Shown here one piece after another: positions 8,552 to 16,877 of a stretch of 64,000 nucleotides of DNA. Under the pieces are notes generated by a model. That model worked only from the letters and a program-made list of their open reading frames with translations. It did no database searches and was not told the DNA's origin. The number at the start of each line of letters is the position of its first letter. Within the stretch, counting starts at the first letter, position 1. The position numbers were made by a program, and so were the translations under genes. Source of the stretch: Halorubellus sp034808145 (lineage in GTDB: Archaea; Halobacteriota; Halobacteria; Halobacteriales; Natrialbaceae); NCBI RefSeq assembly GCF_034808145.1, contig NZ_JAXHGM010000002.1, positions 434,001 through 498,000 on the forward strand, read 5' to 3'.

Positions 8552-9652
8552 CTAGAATCCGGGCATCAGTTCCGCGGGGCCGAACACGCCGGCGCGGCCG
8601 TCGCGGTTCATCTCGACGCCGCGACGCATGTACCCGAGCGCGGGCCCGTTCACGTTCGCCTCCATGCTCGTCGCGTCGCCGAGCTCGAACGTGTTCGTCG
8701 CCGTCTCCCCGTCGAACGTCGTCCCCGTGACCTCGACGGTCGTCGTCGTCGGTTTCTCGTCCTGGTGGACGTCGAGGACGCCGCCGACGGAGACGTCCGC
8801 GGCGTCGCAGACGCCGGCGCGCTCCAGGAGGACGTCGTCGGCGTGCTCCATGTCGTGGAATTCGAACCGACCGTCGTGCTCGTCGACGAGCGCCTCGATC
8901 TCCGCCTCCGTCATCTCGCGGGCGGTCTCGATGTCGTAGCCGTCGAGGTGCGCGATGTCCTCGCGGACCGTCCCGCGGTTGTCCTCGTATCCCGACTTGA
9001 GGCCGACCCCCCACCAGATGTCGACGGACTCGACGTCGACGAACGACTGCGCGGCCAGCGCCGCCGCACCGGTGAGGAACCCGGGCGTCGCACCGGCGCC
9101 GCAGACGAACGTCATCCCGGCGTCCCGGAACATCGCCTCGCGCTCGTCGAGCAGTTCGATGACCCGCGAGCGCTTCAGGACGTCGACGACGACACCGTCG
9201 TAGCCCGCGTCCGCGAACCGCTCCGCGACGTTCGGGATGAAGTCGTGTTCGAGGTTCGGGAGCGCGAGCAGGACCGCGTCGACGCCTTCCGCGACGGTCT
9301 CGTCGATGACGTCCTGGATGGGCGAATCCGTCGGCTCCGCCTGTGCGCTCGCGACGACGCCGGCGTCCTCGCCGTGCTGCTTGACCGCGGTCCCGCCATC
9401 GGTCACGGGACCGCCGTCGTTCCCTGTCGTATCGCCTGCACCCGCCTTGTCGTCGTACCGTTCCTCGCTCGCGATATTGCCCTCCGTCGCGTCGAGCAGT
9501 TCGTCGACGTCGAGGCCGTCGTGGTCGACCGCGATGCCGTTCCGGTCGCACGCCACGACGGGCGTGACGCCGTCCTTGTGCTGCGATACCTCGAGCGTTC
9601 GTCGGCCGATGCCACCGGTGCCGAGTACGGCGAACGTGATGTCGTCGGTCAT
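8552..9652 (-). CDS. bioU: BioU-like (S)-8-amino-7-oxononanoate carboxylase/DAPA synthase
   Basis: 366-residue NAD(P)-dependent oxidoreductase of the saccharopine-dehydrogenase-like type. It has an N-terminal Rossmann motif, VLGTGGIGRRT (residues about 9-19). It sits between bioB and bioF, where other organisms carry bioA, and no BioA aminotransferase is in the cluster. BioU, described in cyanobacteria and haloarchaea, makes 7,8-diaminopelargonate using an amino group from one of its own lysines. Lys 160, in VVVDVLKRSRVIELL, is my candidate for that lysine. Residues about 62-108 form an acidic, low-complexity insertion that moves the position downstream. Assignment rests on family resemblance and context; a generic dehydrogenase is the alternative. 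Confidence 0.75.
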   Translation of the reverse strand: MTDDITFAVLGTGGIGRRTLEVSQHKDGVTPVVACDRNGIAVDHDGLDVDELLDATEGNIASEERYDDKAGAGDTTGNDGGPVTDGGTAVKQHGEDAGVVASAQAEPTDSPIQDVIDETVAEGVDAVLLALPNLEHDFIPNVAERFADAGYDGVVVDVLKRSRVIELLDEREAMFRDAGMTFVCGAGATPGFLTGAAALAAQSFVDVESVDIWWGVGLKSGYEDNRGTVREDIAHLDGYDIETAREMTEAEIEALVDEHDGRFEFHDMEHADDVLLERAGVCDAADVSVGGVLDVHQDEKPTTTTVEVTGTTFDGETATNTFELGDATSMEANVNGPALGYMRRGVEMNRDGRAGVFGPAELMPGF

Positions 9653-9673
9653 GCGTAAGTCGGGTTCGCGTGT

Positions 9674-10801
9674 TCAGTCGTCGTCTGGTTGGCTGGCGGT
9701 ACTCGTCGCGGTCCCCGCGGCGGTCTCGGGTGGCGCCTCTGGGGTCGCGTCGTCGTCGCTTGCGGCCTTCACCGCGTCCGGGTCGAAGTCGTTGACGTCC
9801 CGGTTGGGTTCCAGGCCGGCGCGCTCGATTATCTCGATGTCGTCGCCGGCCGATTGCCCACCCGTGGTGAGGTAGTCGCCGGTGAGGATGCCGTCCGCGC
9901 CCGCCTCGAACGGCAGGTGCTGTTCGTCCATCGCGAGGTTCACCTCGCGTCCACCCGTCAGCCGCACTCTCGCGTGCGGGTGGAGCAGCCGGTAGACGGC
10001 GACGGTCTTCAGTATCGCCTCGGTCGAGATATCCGCCGAGTCCATACCGCCCATCGCGGTGCCCTCGACGGGATTGAGGACGTTCACGGGGAGGCTGGAG
10101 ACGCCGACGTCTTGGAGTGCGATGGCAGCGTCGACGCGGTCGGTCGGGCTCTCGCCCATCCCGAGGATGACGCCCGCGCAGAGGTCCATCCCGGCGTCCT
10201 TCGCGACCTCCAGGGTCGCGACCCGGTCCTCGAAGCTGTGGGTGTCGACGATCTCCGGGAAGTACCGCGGGCTCGTCTCGATGTTGTGATTGTAGTGATT
10301 GATGCCCTCGTCGGCGAGGATGCCGGCCTCCTCCTCGGTGAGGATGCCGAGGCTCGCGTCGACCTCGACGGCGGTCTCGTCGCGAACGAGCCGGATGGCG
10401 CGTATCACGTCGTCCCACTCGTCGGGCCGACGCTCCTTCGAGACGCCCTTCTCGGCGACGACGATGCCGAAGCGCTGGGCGCCGTCGCGTTCGGCGCGCC
10501 TCGCGGCGTCGAGTATCTCCTCGGGGTCCAGCAGTCCGTACGTGTCGATGCCGGTGTCGAAGTGGACGGACTGCGCGCAGAACCCGCAGTCCTCGGCGCA
10601 GTTCCCGGCCTTCGCGTTCACGATGGAGCAGGCGTCGACGGTGTCGTCGCCGAACTCGCTCCGGACGTGGTCCGCGGCCGGTGCCAGCGCCTCGACCGGC
10701 TGCGCTATCAGCGCCAGGCCGTCGCGTCGGTCGAGGACCTCGCCGGCGAGCACGCGCTCGACGGCGTCGTCCACCGTCCGGTTCCCAGTCTCGTAAACCA
10801 C
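9674..10801 (-). CDS. bioB: biotin synthase
   Basis: 375-residue radical-SAM enzyme that inserts sulfur into dethiobiotin. The radical-SAM cluster is CAEDCGFC, with Cys 68, 72 and 75. YNHNIETS and LTGGRE are BioB landmarks. The C-terminal 45 residues are an acidic, Thr/Ala-rich extension beyond the usual catalytic core. The start is GTG at 10801, supported by a TATA-like box about 27 bases upstream. It is the first gene of the cluster, 21 bases before the bioU-like gene. Confidence 0.95.
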   Translation of the reverse strand: MVYETGNRTVDDAVERVLAGEVLDRRDGLALIAQPVEALAPAADHVRSEFGDDTVDACSIVNAKAGNCAEDCGFCAQSVHFDTGIDTYGLLDPEEILDAARRAERDGAQRFGIVVAEKGVSKERRPDEWDDVIRAIRLVRDETAVEVDASLGILTEEEAGILADEGINHYNHNIETSPRYFPEIVDTHSFEDRVATLEVAKDAGMDLCAGVILGMGESPTDRVDAAIALQDVGVSSLPVNVLNPVEGTAMGGMDSADISTEAILKTVAVYRLLHPHARVRLTGGREVNLAMDEQHLPFEAGADGILTGDYLTTGGQSAGDDIEIIERAGLEPNRDVNDFDPDAVKAASDDDATPEAPPETAAGTATSTASQPDDD

Positions 10802-10824
10802 ACGCTAGCTCGCGGTTGACGAGA

Positions 10825-10833
10825 CTATAATGC
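10825..10833 (-). promoter_or_regulatory. TATA box of the biotin cluster
   Basis: The minus strand reads GCATTATAG, centred about 28 bases before the bioB GTG. This supports a leaderless transcript and the choice of GTG as the start. No clear inverted repeat for a repressor is seen beside it. Confidence 0.5.
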
Positions 10834-10911
10834 TTGGGGTCTGGCGACCGAAACGAACCGGGCGAACGCGACCCCCATCCCGAACGGAACCCGCACCCCG
10901 AATCCGTGCAG

Positions 10912-12588
10912 TCAGTACGGGATGATGCGGAACCCTTCGGGAAGCACGAGTCCGAACAGGACGAACAGCACGGCCGCACCGCCAGCGGTGACGGCCGCGT
11001 AGGGTATCTGCGTGCGGACGTGAGTCATGTGGTCGCTCCCGCTCGTCGACGACGCCAGCACGGTCGTGTCGCTGATCGGCGACGAGTGGTCGCCGAAGAT
11101 GCCGCCCGAGAACACCGCGCCGAGCACGAGGACGAGGTTCGCGTCCGTCGTGAGCGCCACCGGGACGGCGATGGGGAACATGATTCCGTACGTCGACCAC
11201 GACGACCCGTCCGAGAAGCTCACGAACGCGGTGACGAGGAACAGCGCGAGCGGGATGAGGAACGCGGGCACGCCATTGAACCACTGGGAGACGAACCCGC
11301 CGATACCGAGGACGGTGACGGCGTTCTGGATGCTCGACGCGAACGTGAGGATGAGCGCGGCGAGGAAGATTCCCTTCATGCCGGTGGTCAGTGCGGTCGT
11401 CGCGTCGTCGTTCGTCGGGATGTCGCCCTTCGCGCGATAGAGGACGAACGCGACGACGAGCGCGGTCACGGCGGCGAGCCCGAGGCGGAACGCGCCCGGC
11501 GAGAACGACCACGCGCCGCTCCCGGGGAGCATCAGCGCGAACCCGCCGACGGCGAACGCCTCGTTCATCGAGTCCGCGACGAGCCACGGGCTCGCGGTCA
11601 CGAACATCGACCCGAGCGCGACCGCGATCATCACGCCGAGCGGGATGGCGAAGTTCCGCCAGTCCGGCGTCGCCGCGTCGCTCATCTCGTACTGGTCCAT
11701 CTCGCGGGAGATCATCGGGTCGTCGTCGTCCGCAACGACCTTCCCCTCCTCGCGGCCACGGCGCTCCTCCTCGCGCATCGGCCCGAAGTTCGGGACGACC
11801 TGCCAGGCGACGCCCGCGGCGATGAACAGCGCGATCCACGAGTAGAACCCCGTGAACAGCGCGTTCAGGAACAGCGGCCAGACCTCGTTGACGGCGGCGG
11901 TCGCCTGGCCGTCGGCGTTCGTCGTCACCATCGACGAGAGGCTGCCGGTGAGCTGGCCGTTCTGCGCGGCCGCTTCGAGTCCCCCGCCGATGAACCCGAC
12001 GAGTGCGACACCCCACGTGGAGTAGAACGCGAGCCGGGCGGCCGGGGAGCCCGCGCTGTCGACGTAGTACGCGAGCTTCGCGCGCGACACGTCGAACTTG
12101 TCGGTCAACGGCCGCATCATCGAGCCGACCACGAGACAGTTGAAGTAGTCGTCTATGTGGATGGCGATGCCCGCGAGGAACGCCGCCTTCTCCGCGCCGG
12201 CGTCGTCGTCGACGCGTTCCGCGAGCGCCTCGACGACGCCCTGGAGCGCGCCGGCGCGTATCATGAGCCCGATCATCCCGCCGATGGCGAACAGCGCGAT
12301 GAGGACGTTCTCGACGTACCACGCCGACGAGAACAGCGGCGCCGTCGCGATTATCTCGGGGACGAGCCGGAGCCCGTACATCCCGCCGACGAGGTCCCCG
12401 AGCGCGCTCCCGACGAGGTCGGGCGGGACGCCGACGGCCTCCGGTGACAGCGCGCCGTAGACCGGGCCGGCTGTGGCGATGCCGACGAACAGCCCGATGA
12501 GTGCGTCCCGCGTGTACCACGCCAGACTGATGGCGAGCAACGGCGGGACGAGTGACCATGCGCCTGCATCGATGCTCTCTACCGCCAT
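10912..12588 (-). CDS. NhaC-family Na+/H+ antiporter-like transporter
   Basis: 558-residue polytopic membrane protein with about 11-12 hydrophobic segments and an NhaC-superfamily layout. It contains paired GxxxDHSSPISDTTVLAS and IHIDDYFNCL motifs with the charged intramembrane residues typical of the family. A hydrophilic Glu/Arg loop near residues 270-300 is probably cytoplasmic. The family exchanges Na+ or small anions for protons; in some lineages members carry malate/lactate or arginine, so the substrate is uncertain. The minus strand reads TTTTAAA about 29-35 bases before the ATG. A five-copy 21-bp repeat array lies about 120-220 bases upstream. Confidence 0.85.
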   Translation of the reverse strand: MAVESIDAGAWSLVPPLLAISLAWYTRDALIGLFVGIATAGPVYGALSPEAVGVPPDLVGSALGDLVGGMYGLRLVPEIIATAPLFSSAWYVENVLIALFAIGGMIGLMIRAGALQGVVEALAERVDDDAGAEKAAFLAGIAIHIDDYFNCLVVGSMMRPLTDKFDVSRAKLAYYVDSAGSPAARLAFYSTWGVALVGFIGGGLEAAAQNGQLTGSLSSMVTTNADGQATAAVNEVWPLFLNALFTGFYSWIALFIAAGVAWQVVPNFGPMREEERRGREEGKVVADDDDPMISREMDQYEMSDAATPDWRNFAIPLGVMIAVALGSMFVTASPWLVADSMNEAFAVGGFALMLPGSGAWSFSPGAFRLGLAAVTALVVAFVLYRAKGDIPTNDDATTALTTGMKGIFLAALILTFASSIQNAVTVLGIGGFVSQWFNGVPAFLIPLALFLVTAFVSFSDGSSWSTYGIMFPIAVPVALTTDANLVLVLGAVFSGGIFGDHSSPISDTTVLASSTSGSDHMTHVRTQIPYAAVTAGGAAVLFVLFGLVLPEGFRIIPY

Positions 12589-12706
12589 GGTTCGTCAACC
12601 AGCAACGGCCGGACGGTTTAAAATCGTTTTCCGGATTCGTGTGATACAAGAGGCGACCATGGTCACTGCACGCGCTGATTTATATGCTCGGGCACGGCGA
12701 GTCAGG

Positions 12707-12810
12707 CGCGTTCGAACGGCCGCCGAGGCTGTTCAGAGGCCGGTCGAGGGTCATCGGACGGCAGTCGAGGTCGCTCGGACGGTGGTCGAGGCCGTTCGGC
12801 CGGGCGTGAG
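12707..12810. repeat. degenerate 21-bp tandem repeat array (about five copies)
   Basis: Units begin at 12707, 12728, 12749, 12770 and 12791. Each ends in a GTCGAG- or GTGAG-like segment, and the third and fourth share TCGGACGG. The period is 21 in the first four units and the last unit is shortened. The array starts just beyond the ctaA stop, which lies at its right edge, and runs towards the antiporter promoter. Confidence 0.65.
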
Positions 12811-12814
12811 GCGT

Positions 12815-13660
12815 TCAGGCGGTGGTCGGCCGTGCGCCCGGCGCGACGCGATACGCGACCAGGGCGGCGCCGACCGCGAGCACGAACACGAGCCCGATGG
12901 CGACGGCGTGCGCGGCGAGTACCGTCCCGCTGGCGCCGCCGACGGCGACGCGACCGAACGCGATCTGGACGGGGAACACCGCGAGTGCGCCGGCGGCGAG
13001 CCAGCGAGCCCGCGGGTCCAGCACGCGCCACCCGCCGACGACCGCGAACGCGAGCGCCGCGAGGATGGTGAGCGACACCGCGTAGTGCGCGGTCTGCACG
13101 GGCGGCGTGTACCGCGACAGCACCTGCGCGCCGAACAGCACGAGCACCGGCTGGGCGACCGCGGCGACCGCGAGCGCACGCCGGTACGCGCTCACGTCGA
13201 CGACGTCGCGGAGGACGAGCGCCGTCGCGACGACCACGCCCGCGAAGATGCTCATCGCCGTCCAGTAGTGCAGGAACAGGATGGGGCCGGTGAACTCGAG
13301 GACCGTCTGCCGGCCGAGGAACACCTGCAGCGGCAGCAGCGCGAGCGCCGCGGTCGCCGCCAGTCGGACGCCGCGGCCGTGGTCGTCGACCCACGCGAGC
13401 ACGGCGGTCGCGAGGATGAACGGCCCGGTGAGGCCCGCGACCACGCGATGGATCATCTCGAAGGAACTCGGCACGGACCGCGGGAACAGGTTCAGGAACC
13501 CGCCGTCGCAGACCGGCCAGCGCGCCTGGCACGCCAGTCCCGCACCGGTCGCTTTCGTCGACACACCCAGGAGGATGGTGAGGAACGTGGCGCCGACCGT
13601 CACCGCGGCGAGTCGCCGGAACCCGCGCGCGGACAGGTAGCTGTCGCGCTCGTCGTTCAT
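12815..13660 (-). CDS. ctaA: heme A synthase (CtaA/Cox15 family)
   Basis: 281-residue integral membrane protein with about eight hydrophobic helices. It oxidises heme O to heme A for terminal oxidases. Family features are STKATGAGLACQARWPVC near the first loop (a Cys pair in the extracytoplasmic loop) and the histidines in MIHRVVAG, LHYWTA and TAHYAVS, likely heme ligands. The length fits the archaeal/actinobacterial branch. It is monocistronic, with its 3' end at the 21-bp repeat array. No ctaB or oxidase subunits are in the window. Confidence 0.9.
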   Translation of the reverse strand: MNDERDSYLSARGFRRLAAVTVGATFLTILLGVSTKATGAGLACQARWPVCDGGFLNLFPRSVPSSFEMIHRVVAGLTGPFILATAVLAWVDDHGRGVRLAATAALALLPLQVFLGRQTVLEFTGPILFLHYWTAMSIFAGVVVATALVLRDVVDVSAYRRALAVAAVAQPVLVLFGAQVLSRYTPPVQTAHYAVSLTILAALAFAVVGGWRVLDPRARWLAAGALAVFPVQIAFGRVAVGGASGTVLAAHAVAIGLVFVLAVGAALVAYRVAPGARPTTA

Positions 13661-13773
13661 ACGCGCGTCTTCGGACAGGGTGTACTTACGTCGCTCGCTC
13701 TCGCAGCGCCGTTCGGCTCGCGAACCACGTCGCCCGGCGACCGTTTATTGCCCTCCGACGCCTACCGGTGGCC

Positions 13774-14187
13774 ATGAGCGAGTCAGATGCGAGCGAGCGC
13801 GACGTCCCAGAGAGCGACGCGGAGTGGCGCGAGCGCCTCGACGACGAGTCCTACCACGTGATGCGAGAAGCCGGGACCGAAGCGCGGTTCTCGGGCGACT
13901 ACGTCGACCACTTCGAGGACGGGAAGTACCGCTGCAAGGGCTGCGGCGAGGTCCTGTTCGACTCGGAGACGAAGTTCGACCACGGCTGCGGCTGGCCGTC
14001 GTTCCACGCCGCCGAGGACGCGAACATCGAGAAGCGAGAGGACCTCTCTCACGGCATGAAGCGCATCGAGGTCGTGTGCGCGAACTGCGACAGCCACCTC
14101 GGGCACGTCTTCGACGACGGACCCGAACCCACCGGGAAGCGGTTCTGCATCAACTCGGTCTCCATCGAGTTCGACGACGACGAATAA
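13774..14187 (+). CDS. msrB: peptide methionine-R-sulfoxide reductase
   Basis: 137-residue MsrB. It reduces methionine-R-sulfoxide in proteins. Two CxxC zinc pairs (CKGC and CANC) are present, with CGWPSFH between them. The catalytic cysteine is in GKRFCINSVSIEF near the C-terminus. The N-terminal 20 residues are acidic. The ATG at 13774 is chosen over GTG at 13768. TTTATTG about 28 bases upstream is a good box for a leaderless message. Confidence 0.95.
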   Translation: MSESDASERDVPESDAEWRERLDDESYHVMREAGTEARFSGDYVDHFEDGKYRCKGCGEVLFDSETKFDHGCGWPSFHAAEDANIEKREDLSHGMKRIEVVCANCDSHLGHVFDDGPEPTGKRFCINSVSIEFDDDE

Positions 14188-14333
14188 GCCCTCGCGGACG
14201 ATCTCGGCGACGGTCGACGGAGCGGGCCGACGGCTCGCCGTCGAGTCCCGCGAAGAAGACCGCAGTAGCGTCGTTCTCGGTCGGTCGACCGTCGCCGAGT
14301 TCTGGTCGTGGGTCCCGACTGTCGGCCGTCGGG

Positions 14334-14945
14334 TCAGGCGACGCGCGCGAACGCGAGGTCGCCGCTGACGGACTCGATGTACGCGTCGACGACCTGGCCT
14401 TCGCGAGCGCCGGAGACGAAGATAGTGTAGCCGTTCTTCTTCGCGACGCCGTCGCCCTTCCGGCCGGTCCCCGTGATCTCGACCTGGTACGTGCGGCCGG
14501 ACTCGACGTCCTCGGTGACCGTCGAGGAGGACTGCTTCGAGGACTTCGCGACGGGCCGGAACGCACCACAGGCCTCGCAGCGCAGCATGTCGACGCCGTC
14601 CTCGGTGACGAGGCGCGTGTCCGGCAGGCCGCACTCGCTGCACGTGACGAACTCGGTGACGTACGCGTCGATGGCGGCCTGGAAGTCGGCGATGTCGAAC
14701 GACCCGCTGTAGCGAGCGGTGGAGCCGTCGAACTGCCCGCTCGTCCCGAGGTCGCGCTGGATGGACCGGTGGAGGTGATCCGCGTCGCGGCTGAGGGCCT
14801 TCGAGATGGCTTCGAGGTTCGTCAGGCGCGTGAACGCACCGTCGGTCTGCCCCTCCGGGTCGGGGACCTGCAGACGGTCACCGCCTTCTCGCGGTGTCTC
14901 GGGCAGCACGTCGTAGGCTCTGTCGAGCGCTGTAGCGTATTCCAT
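14334..14945 (-). CDS. translation initiation factor aIF2 beta with C-terminal TRAM domain
   Basis: 203 residues. The N-terminal and middle parts match the aIF2-beta/aIF5 fold, ending in a C4 zinc ribbon (CSEC and CEAC near residues 102-127). The C-terminal 60 residues form a TRAM domain (EVESGRTYQVEITGTGRKGDG and REGQVVDAYI), a likely RNA-binding extension characteristic of haloarchaeal versions. As part of heterotrimeric aIF2 it would help deliver initiator tRNA. It is convergent with msrB and lacks operon partners. Confidence 0.88.
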   Translation of the reverse strand: MEYATALDRAYDVLPETPREGGDRLQVPDPEGQTDGAFTRLTNLEAISKALSRDADHLHRSIQRDLGTSGQFDGSTARYSGSFDIADFQAAIDAYVTEFVTCSECGLPDTRLVTEDGVDMLRCEACGAFRPVAKSSKQSSSTVTEDVESGRTYQVEITGTGRKGDGVAKKNGYTIFVSGAREGQVVDAYIESVSGDLAFARVA

Positions 14946-15033
14946 ACGTACGTGACGACGTGGGTACGTAAAGCCCCTCCGAGACGAGCGTGGACGCGTC
15001 GCACGGCCACTCCAGGCCGATCTACGAAAAGGA

Positions 15034-15089
15034 AACGAGTCCGTCAGTCGTCTCGGCGCGCTCGTCGGGCAACGAGTCCGTCAGTCGTC
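15034..15089. repeat. 19-bp direct repeat at the 3' end of the dihydrofolate reductase gene
   Basis: A 19-base sequence beginning AACGAGTCCGTC occurs at 15034-15052 and again at 15071-15089, 37 bases apart. The second copy contains the stop codon of the folA-like gene at 15081. This looks like a short tandem duplication. Confidence 0.6.
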
Positions 15090-15557
15090 CCGGCGACGCC
15101 AGTCTTCGAGCGCGTACCCGTCGTACTCGGTCGTCTCGACGAGCTCCCAGTCGTCCTCGTCGAAGTCGGGGTAGTACGCGTCGCCGTCGTACTCGCCGTG
15201 GACGCGACTCAACAGCTGGCGGTCGGCGACGTCGAGGAAGAGGCCGTAGATGGCGCTCCCACCGAGGACGTAGAGCACGTCGCCGTCGAGCCGGTCCGCG
15301 GTCGCGACGGCGTCGTCGACGTCGCTCGCGTGATGGGCGGTGTCCTGCGGCCAGTCGCGTTCGGTCCGCGAGAGGACGACCTGGTCGCGTCCGGGGACGT
15401 CGTCGAACAGCTCGAACGTGTGCCGGCCGAGCGCGACGACGTCGTCGGTGACGCGCTCGCGGTACCGCTTCGATTCGTGGGGGAGGTGCCAGGGGAGCGA
15501 GTCTCCCTGCCCGATGACGCCGTTCTCGGCGACGGCCGCGACGGAGATTATCTGCAT
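15081..15557 (-). CDS. folA: dihydrofolate reductase
   Basis: 158 residues from the ATG at 15557. An in-frame upstream ATG would add 34 residues of no resemblance to the family. The protein opens with the classic MQIISVAAVAENGVIG and continues with LPWHLPHESKRY, GRHTFE and the YVLGGSAIYGLFL nucleotide-binding segment. It reduces dihydrofolate to tetrahydrofolate with NADPH. The acidic surface is typical of halophilic DHFR. A 19-bp direct repeat covers the stop codon. It is divergent from eif1A. Confidence 0.93.
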   Translation of the reverse strand: MQIISVAAVAENGVIGQGDSLPWHLPHESKRYRERVTDDVVALGRHTFELFDDVPGRDQVVLSRTERDWPQDTAHHASDVDDAVATADRLDGDVLYVLGGSAIYGLFLDVADRQLLSRVHGEYDGDAYYPDFDEDDWELVETTEYDGYALEDWRRRDD

Positions 15558-15667
15558 GTCGCCGGCTACGGGGGCGACTGCCGTGAACGTCTCGACTTCC
15601 GACGGGTCGCCGGCGCTGAATCGGTACGGGCGCCGCCGTGCGGCGTGCTGGCACGCCAATCAACATA

Positions 15668-15674
15668 CTTAAGT
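15668..15674 (+). promoter_or_regulatory. TATA box of the aIF1A gene
   Basis: CTTAAGT lies about 26 bases before the GTG start at 15697 within an AT-rich patch. This supports a leaderless GTG start. Confidence 0.5.
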
Positions 15675-15696
15675 CTATCTCTCCCTAATAGCGACT

Positions 15697-15981
15697 GTGA
15701 GTGAAAATACTGGGCGCAAGAACCTCCGAATGCCCAACGACGACGAAGTGTTCGCCGTAGTGACAGAGCACAACGGCGGCAACCACGTGCAGCTCCGCTG
15801 CGCCGACGGCGAGGACCGGATGGGCCGCATCCCCGGTCGAATGAAGTACCGCGTCTGGATCAACGAGGGCGACGTCGTCATCGCCGAGCCGTGGGACTGG
15901 CAGGACGAGAAGGCGAACGTCGAGTGGCGGTACACCGACGAGGACGCCGACCAGCTGCGCGCGGAAGGACACATCGACTGA
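15697..15981 (+). CDS. eif1A: translation initiation factor aIF1A
   Basis: 94-residue OB-fold initiation factor. Landmarks are NLRMPNDDEVFAVV, GGNHVQLRCADGEDRMGRIPGRMK and VWINEGDVVIAEPWDWQDEKANV, all typical of aIF1A. It acts on the small ribosomal subunit to help scanning and subunit joining. The start is GTG at 15697. No operon partner is visible. Confidence 0.95.
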   Translation: MSENTGRKNLRMPNDDEVFAVVTEHNGGNHVQLRCADGEDRMGRIPGRMKYRVWINEGDVVIAEPWDWQDEKANVEWRYTDEDADQLRAEGHID

Positions 15982-16126
15982 CTTCTCCTAGCTGACCGCC
16001 GGACGTCGGCGCGACGAGCGACCGCTCGCGGCCGAGTTCGAGCGACCAAACCTTCTTCGACCGACCCGCCTCGAAGCGCGGAGTCCGACCGCCGCAGGTC
16101 CCGCGAACGCCGGTCGGGGTTTGAAT

Positions 16127-16726
16127 TCACTCGTCGAGCGTCGCGAACGCGAAGAGGCTCTTCGTGCCGAGCGGGTCGTCCGCGGTGACGCGATGGACGT
16201 CGCCGAACCCGGCCGCCTCGAGCTGGTCGACGGTCGCGCGCTCGCCGGGCGCGGAGAAGAACATCCGGCCGCCCATCCAGTCCTCGCGGACGGTCTCGAA
16301 CCGGCCGGTCGGGAGTGTCATGAGGAGGTATCCGCCGGGCTTGAGAACGCGAGCGAACTCGCGGTAGACCTCGGGGTGGTCGTCGCGCGCGACGTGGAAG
16401 ACGGCGTGGTAGGCGGTGATGGCGTCGACGCTGTCGTCGACCAGCGGCAGGTTCGTCATGTCGCCCTGGAGGAGTCTCGCCGCCGGCACGGTCTCGGACG
16501 CGAGTTCGAGGGCGCGTCGGGAGACGTCGACGCCGATGGCGTCCGCGGGGAGGTTCGCGAGCGTCCGGGCGCCGTCACCGCAGCCGACGTCGAGGACCAC
16601 CGGGTCGTCGGGGAGGTACTCGCGGAGCTCCTCGACGAGGTCGGCGTCGTTCCCGGTCGGGTCGCGGGACTCGGCGTACGTCTCCGCGACCGCGTCCCAC
16701 GCCCGCCGCACGTCGTTCCGGTTCAT
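16127..16726 (-). CDS. class I SAM-dependent methyltransferase
   Basis: 199 residues. The SAM-binding motif I is VVLDVGCGDGARTL near residues 42-55, followed by DAIGVDVSRRALELA and GDMTNLPLVDDSVDAI. RVLKPGGYLLMTLP is the usual post-III strand, so this is the UbiE/Trm9-like (Methyltransf_11) branch. The substrate is not deducible. It is divergent from the TIGR00300 gene, with 151 bases between starts. Confidence 0.85.
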   Translation of the reverse strand: MNRNDVRRAWDAVAETYAESRDPTGNDADLVEELREYLPDDPVVLDVGCGDGARTLANLPADAIGVDVSRRALELASETVPAARLLQGDMTNLPLVDDSVDAITAYHAVFHVARDDHPEVYREFARVLKPGGYLLMTLPTGRFETVREDWMGGRMFFSAPGERATVDQLEAAGFGDVHRVTADDPLGTKSLFAFATLDE

Positions 16727-16877
16727 GAACCCCGTACGGCGTGGAGCCGTTTAGATGCGATGGCGGACCCTCCACCGGCTCGCCGACCGGTCCGCAACCG
16801 GTCCGCGTCCCGGCCGTCGGGACGCGGCGTCTGTCGCGGGCCGAACGCTCAAGGCGTCGGTGGCCGTCCGAACGAGC

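Noticed and set aside
8433..10979. An 848-codon minus-strand frame across bioB and bioU, ending directly before bioF
   Set aside because: It is out of frame with both confident genes. The tail HDAVLAGRARYREAYHIGFELLG looks peptide-like, but the AT-rich codons there are better explained by a bioF promoter.
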